From positions 1 to 45,627 of the forward strand of contig CAYQNW010000023.1 in the NCBI GenBank assembly GCA_964418885.1: 45,627 bases of DNA, in the 5' to 3' direction. Below are positions 42,608-45,627 of the stretch, piece by piece; the stretch's first letter is position 1, and each line of letters begins with the position of its first letter. Made by a program: the position numbers and the translations under genes. This stretch comes from BMS3ABIN03 sp964418885 (lineage in GTDB: Bacteria; Bacteroidota; Ignavibacteria; Ignavibacteriales; Ignavibacteriaceae). The notes beneath the pieces were generated by a model. It saw only the letters and a program-made list of their open reading frames with translations. It did no database searches and was not told where the DNA came from.

Positions 42608-44224
42608 CTAATTTGAAATAAAATATCCGTTCTCTCTTACCTGCTGAATGGAATCTCTCAGCACACCCAGCGACCTCTGGCTAAGCAGATCAATTTTTAC
42701 AAGTCCGAGATCCTCAACTCCATACATATCCGGCTGGGTAATTATCAAACCGACTCCTTTATTTTTTGCATACTCGAGCGCTGTGTAAGTTGTGATCGGC
42801 AAAGGAGAAATAACAATTCCGCCGGGATGAATGCTGAGATGCCGCGGAAAATTCGCAAGTCGTGATGCAATATTTATTATGCTCTTCCACGGTTCGTTGT
42901 TAAAATTAAGTGATCTCGATTCGGGAAACCGCTTTGAAATATCCGGAAGATTTCTTGCGTCAGTCCATGGGATAAACTTGCTGATCTTTGAAATTTCTTC
43001 ATCTGAAAAGCCAAAGACTTTTGCCGTTTCCCTGAAAGCAGAGCGCGCTTTAATTGAAACATGAGTTGAAATAAAAGCCACCCTGCTGTAACCATATTTA
43101 TTAAAAATATACTGAACAATTTCATCTCTTTCTTTCCAGCTAAAATCGATATCGATATCTGGCAAAGAGGAACGGCTCCTGTTCAAAAATCTGGTAAAGT
43201 AAAAATCATATTTAACTGGATCGACTTCCGTTAAGCCGAGACAATAACAAACAAGACTGTTCGCAGCCGAGCCTCGCGTAAGCGTCATCATTTTTCTTCT
43301 TTTTGCTTCAAGATAAATATCATAGACGATGAGAAAATAATCGGCTAATCCAAGATCATTTATAATCTGCAGCTCTTCATCCAGCCTGTTTTTAATACCA
43401 GCCGCGGCTTCGCCATATCTCCTTTCAAGCCCTTCGTAAGTGTGCTTCAGCAATAAAGTAAAACCTGAATATTCTTTAGCATCGGGGAAATCAGGCACTT
43501 TATGTTTTCCGAGACCGAGATCAACATTACACTGCTCTGCAATAAAATCAGCATTTGCAAAGGCTTCCGGTATTTTATTTTGCAGATGATCAAATGCGGA
43601 AGGCGGTTTAAAATAAAATTCTTTATCTATAAGGTCATTCTCATCAAGATTTTCAAAGGTGCTCCTGCTTTTGATCGCAGTAACAACTTTGTAAAGCAAA
43701 TAATCTTCAGGCTCTGAAAAGTAAACCGGGTTTGAAACTACATACTTAAAATTTCTTTCCTTTGCAACATCATATAATTTTCTTGCATTGAATTTGTTTT
43801 CTTTTGTAATAATCAATTCGGCAAAAACATTTTCATAGTTAGGAATGTTTTGTAGAAGCTTCATTGAACTGGTTAAGATAAAAAGATTCGGGAATTCATT
43901 TTGTAAAAGTCTGAATAATGAAAAATCCTCTTTTAGCTTTCTCGAAGTTGTAATCCGGCAGATGTCCGAATAACCATCAAAATTTTTTGCCAGGAAAAGT
44001 GTATGAATAGTTTTTCTTTCCGGTTCATCAATATAAGTTCCAAGTATCGGTTTTATTCCCTTCTCTTTTGCTTTTTTGTAGAAAGAAACAAGCCCGTACA
44101 TTCCGTTTGTGTCTGTTAGAGTGATAGAATTCAGTCCATAAATAACAGCTTTCTCAAGTATTTCATCAATCGTGATAGCACCTTCAAGCAAAGAATAATT
44201 TGAATGTACGTGAAGCGGAATCAT
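42608..44224 (-). CDS. N-terminal half of a DnaE/ImuC-type DNA polymerase III alpha subunit
   Basis: A 538-residue protein with the PHP domain and catalytic palm only. H5 and H7 in PLHVHSNYS start the PHP domain, but TDTNGMYGLV has Thr where active PHP domains have His. Palm catalytic aspartates are all present: D356 and D358 in LPDIDIDF, and D512 in VKIDLLSQRSLG. It stops 26 residues after D512, before the fingers and beta-binding regions. A full-length subunit is about 1000 residues or more. The end carries no intein motif, and the ATG at 44224 fits the family N-terminus. The matching C-terminal region is encoded upstream on the same strand, in reverse of the normal order. Confidence 0.85.
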   Translation of the reverse strand: MIPLHVHSNYSLLEGAITIDEILEKAVIYGLNSITLTDTNGMYGLVSFYKKAKEKGIKPILGTYIDEPERKTIHTLFLAKNFDGYSDICRITTSRKLKEDFSLFRLLQNEFPNLFILTSSMKLLQNIPNYENVFAELIITKENKFNARKLYDVAKERNFKYVVSNPVYFSEPEDYLLYKVVTAIKSRSTFENLDENDLIDKEFYFKPPSAFDHLQNKIPEAFANADFIAEQCNVDLGLGKHKVPDFPDAKEYSGFTLLLKHTYEGLERRYGEAAAGIKNRLDEELQIINDLGLADYFLIVYDIYLEAKRRKMMTLTRGSAANSLVCYCLGLTEVDPVKYDFYFTRFLNRSRSSLPDIDIDFSWKERDEIVQYIFNKYGYSRVAFISTHVSIKARSAFRETAKVFGFSDEEISKISKFIPWTDARNLPDISKRFPESRSLNFNNEPWKSIINIASRLANFPRHLSIHPGGIVISPLPITTYTALEYAKNKGVGLIITQPDMYGVEDLGLVKIDLLSQRSLGVLRDSIQQVRENGYFISN

Positions 44225-44313
44225 TTTGTTCAAATTCCAAATAATAAAAAACAAATATCAAATAAATTTCAACTTTTAAGTTCCAAGAGAGAAATTGACA
44301 TTCATATACTTGA

Positions 44314-44335
44314 ACCTGAACTTACACCTGAACTT
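44314..44335. repeat. Short direct repeat between the two polymerase pieces
   Basis: ACCTGAACTT occurs at 44314-44323 and again at 44326-44335, a 12-base period. It lies in the 113 bp between the stop of the upstream polymerase piece and the ATG of the downstream one. No function is evident. Confidence 0.4.
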
Positions 44336-44337
44336 TC

Positions 44338-45627
44338 CTATCCTGCATAAGCTGTTTTTAGTTTTTCAACATTCGGAAAAGCAGAAGAATAAATATCTTC
44401 TTCCTTTAAACCTTCATCATCCGGTACATAATATTTTTCTGCAGTATCGTTATAAGATTCAAGTTTTACCGCTTCGTTAGCAAGTATATCAAGATCTTCA
44501 ACAATTATGTTGTTGGAATTTTCAGCATCAATTCTTCCTTCAACTATGTATGGCCCCATCGAAAGAGTTTTCTCAGCAACTTTATTGTAAGTACGCGGGA
44601 AAATAACAGCTTCATAAGTTCCGGTTAAATCTTCGAGAGACAGGAACTTCATTATGTCTCCCTTTTTTGTTCTTATTCTTTTTGATGACATGTACCAGCC
44701 TATCATTTTAACCTGCCTGCCGGGAGGCAGGCTTTTATACTTTTCCATTTGCCCCGAAGGGACAAAATGATATTTTTTATCATACTCGCTAAAAAACTCA
44801 AGTGGGTGTTTGGTTACCATGTAATCAAAGGCTTCATACTCAGCAACACATTTTTCCTCAAGTGAAAAATCTTTTTTTGTTTTTACAGCTTCTTCAAGTT
44901 CGAATGCTTCATTAATAAAAAGATCATTGTAGCCTTCTTCCAGCATTTTAAGCTTGTTGAAATAAATATCAGCCAGTCTTAAAAGAGTGTAGCGGGTTTC
45001 GCCAAAGCAATCCATTGCGCCGCATTTTATGAGAAGCTGTGCTTCTTTCAATCCGATTTTTGTTCTTACAATAAAATCCGGGAGTGAAACATACCTGCCG
45101 ATTTTTTTTCTCTGTTCAATAATTATATCAATAGAGGAATAAGAAAGATGCTTTATTGCCATTAGCCCAACACGGATTTCTTTGTCCTTTCCCCTGTATT
45201 CTTTTTCACTTTCATTGATGCAGGGAAGAAGAACATTTATTCCAAAGCGTTTTGCTTCCTGTATGTAAACAGCTCTTGCGTAAAAGCCGCCGCCGTTATT
45301 CAGCACACACGCCAAAAACTCGGCAGGAAAGTGAGCTTTTAAATAGGCAACCTGGAAAGAAAGCAGGGCAAAACTTGCGCTGTGAGCTTTGCAAAAAGAA
45401 TATCCTGCAAAAGATTCTATCTGCCGCCATAATTCTTTTGATATTTCACGGGGAATTTCTTTTTTATCACAAGATTCAAAAAATCTTTTTACTATCAATT
45501 TCATTGCTTCGTGAGAACGCATCTTTCCACTCATTGCCCTGCGCAGAACATCAGCTTCATCAAGAGTTAAGCCGGCAATGTGATGTGCAACCTTAATTAC
45601 ATCTTCCTGGTAAATCATAACGCCGTA
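44338..45627 (-). CDS. C-terminal part of a DnaE2/ImuC-like polymerase alpha subunit (runs off the window)
   Basis: The open frame continues past the right edge; the first visible residues, YGVMIYQEDV, are the fingers-domain hallmark. The 429 visible residues continue through EADVLRRAMSGK, FAGYSFCKAHSASFALLSFQ and AYLKAHFPAEFLACVLNN (fingers), GGGFYARAVYIQEAKRFGI (DnaE2-like), a helix-hairpin-helix region and an OB-fold segment (VKMIGWYMSSKRIRTKKGDIMKFLSLED), ending at TAG 44338-44340. The true start lies outside. Homology implies either the C-terminal half of a split enzyme, about 100-130 more codons, or the end of a complete DnaE of about 1000 residues. It is upstream of the N-terminal half. 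Confidence 0.87.
   Translation of the reverse strand, partial: YGVMIYQEDVIKVAHHIAGLTLDEADVLRRAMSGKMRSHEAMKLIVKRFFESCDKKEIPREISKELWRQIESFAGYSFCKAHSASFALLSFQVAYLKAHFPAEFLACVLNNGGGFYARAVYIQEAKRFGINVLLPCINESEKEYRGKDKEIRVGLMAIKHLSYSSIDIIIEQRKKIGRYVSLPDFIVRTKIGLKEAQLLIKCGAMDCFGETRYTLLRLADIYFNKLKMLEEGYNDLFINEAFELEEAVKTKKDFSLEEKCVAEYEAFDYMVTKHPLEFFSEYDKKYHFVPSGQMEKYKSLPPGRQVKMIGWYMSSKRIRTKKGDIMKFLSLEDLTGTYEAVIFPRTYNKVAEKTLSMGPYIVEGRIDAENSNNIIVEDLDILANEAVKLESYNDTAEKYYVPDDEGLKEEDIYSSAFPNVEKLKTAYAG
44715..44732. repeat. GC-rich palindrome inside the polymerase coding sequence
   Basis: GCCTGCC at 44715-44721 and GGCAGGC at 44726-44732 form a 7-bp stem with GGGA loop. In the gene's frame it encodes SLPPGRQV at the start of the OB-fold region. 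Similar CCTGCC/GGCAGG palindromes are dispersed in Bacteroidota genomes, and they stand out against the AT-rich surroundings. Confidence 0.45.

Noticed and set aside
44225..44337. Split-intein remnants between the polymerase pieces
   Set aside because: The N-terminal piece ends RENGYFISN without an intein N-motif such as a catalytic Cys start, and the gap holds no open frame.
1..45627. CRISPR array, insertion sequence or prophage
   Set aside because: No regularly spaced repeats, transposase, integrase or phage structural genes were seen anywhere in the window.

Overview
The window looks like a chromosomal segment of a heterotrophic, AT-rich bacterium of the Bacteroidota/Ignavibacteriota (FCB) lineage, most likely Ignavibacteria-like. 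The support is a decayed type IX secretion sorting tail, secreted proteins whose signal peptides end in FSQ/AQ, promoter-like TTG-N20-TAnnTTTG elements, and the gene complement. This placement is inferred from sequence character; no database search was possible. There are two tRNAs, no rRNA, no CRISPR array, no prophage and no transposase gene.

Layout. 1-6.7 kb (minus strand): an MFS sugar transporter and a secreted GH13 cyclomaltodextrinase/neopullulanase; the remnant of a secreted protein's sorting tail; a uracil-DNA glycosylase-like protein; an outer-membrane barrel. 6.8-8.8 kb: a gene-poor, hairpin-containing stretch with tRNA-Ala(CGC), tRNA-Asp(GUC) and four small proteins, one of only 47 residues. 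8.9-18 kb: pfkA-rnhC, an Spy-like periplasmic protein, rsmE, an aldo/keto reductase, a one-POTRA Omp85-like protein and full-length gcvP. 18.2-25.6 kb: a continuous minus-strand operon in the order of transcription yceD-rpmF-plsX-fabH-fabD-DUF3109-fabG-acpP-fabF-rnc. It covers type II fatty acid synthesis from phosphate acyltransferase to condensing enzyme, with a ribosomal protein and RNase III at its ends.

25.8-34.5 kb (plus strand): an ABC-2 exporter pair, a PrsW-type membrane protease, nadD, an extended SDR epimerase, meaB, an acyl-CoA dehydrogenase and an MCC-beta-like carboxyltransferase. The last three point to branched-chain amino acid or propionyl-CoA catabolism, but their biotin carboxylase and mutase partners are not here. 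34.5-39.6 kb: an unusual SF1 helicase with a long coiled-coil insertion, a secreted protein translationally coupled to an NtrC-type regulator, and a HIT hydrolase. 39.7-45.6 kb: dinB and a DUF72 protein, a HigB/Xre toxin-antitoxin pair with a perfect palindromic operator, and DnaE-type polymerase coding in two pieces in reversed order (C-terminal part upstream of N-terminal part), the upstream piece running off the window.

Most intriguing are the reversed-order DnaE pieces beside dinB, the coiled-coil helicase, the in-frame type IX tail remnant behind a DNA glycosylase-like gene, the sub-threshold membrane peptide at 8425-8568, and the cysteine-rich FabG/DUF3109 pair inside the fatty acid operon. 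I did not find a clearly new multi-gene system; the polymerase region is the best candidate for something unusual.
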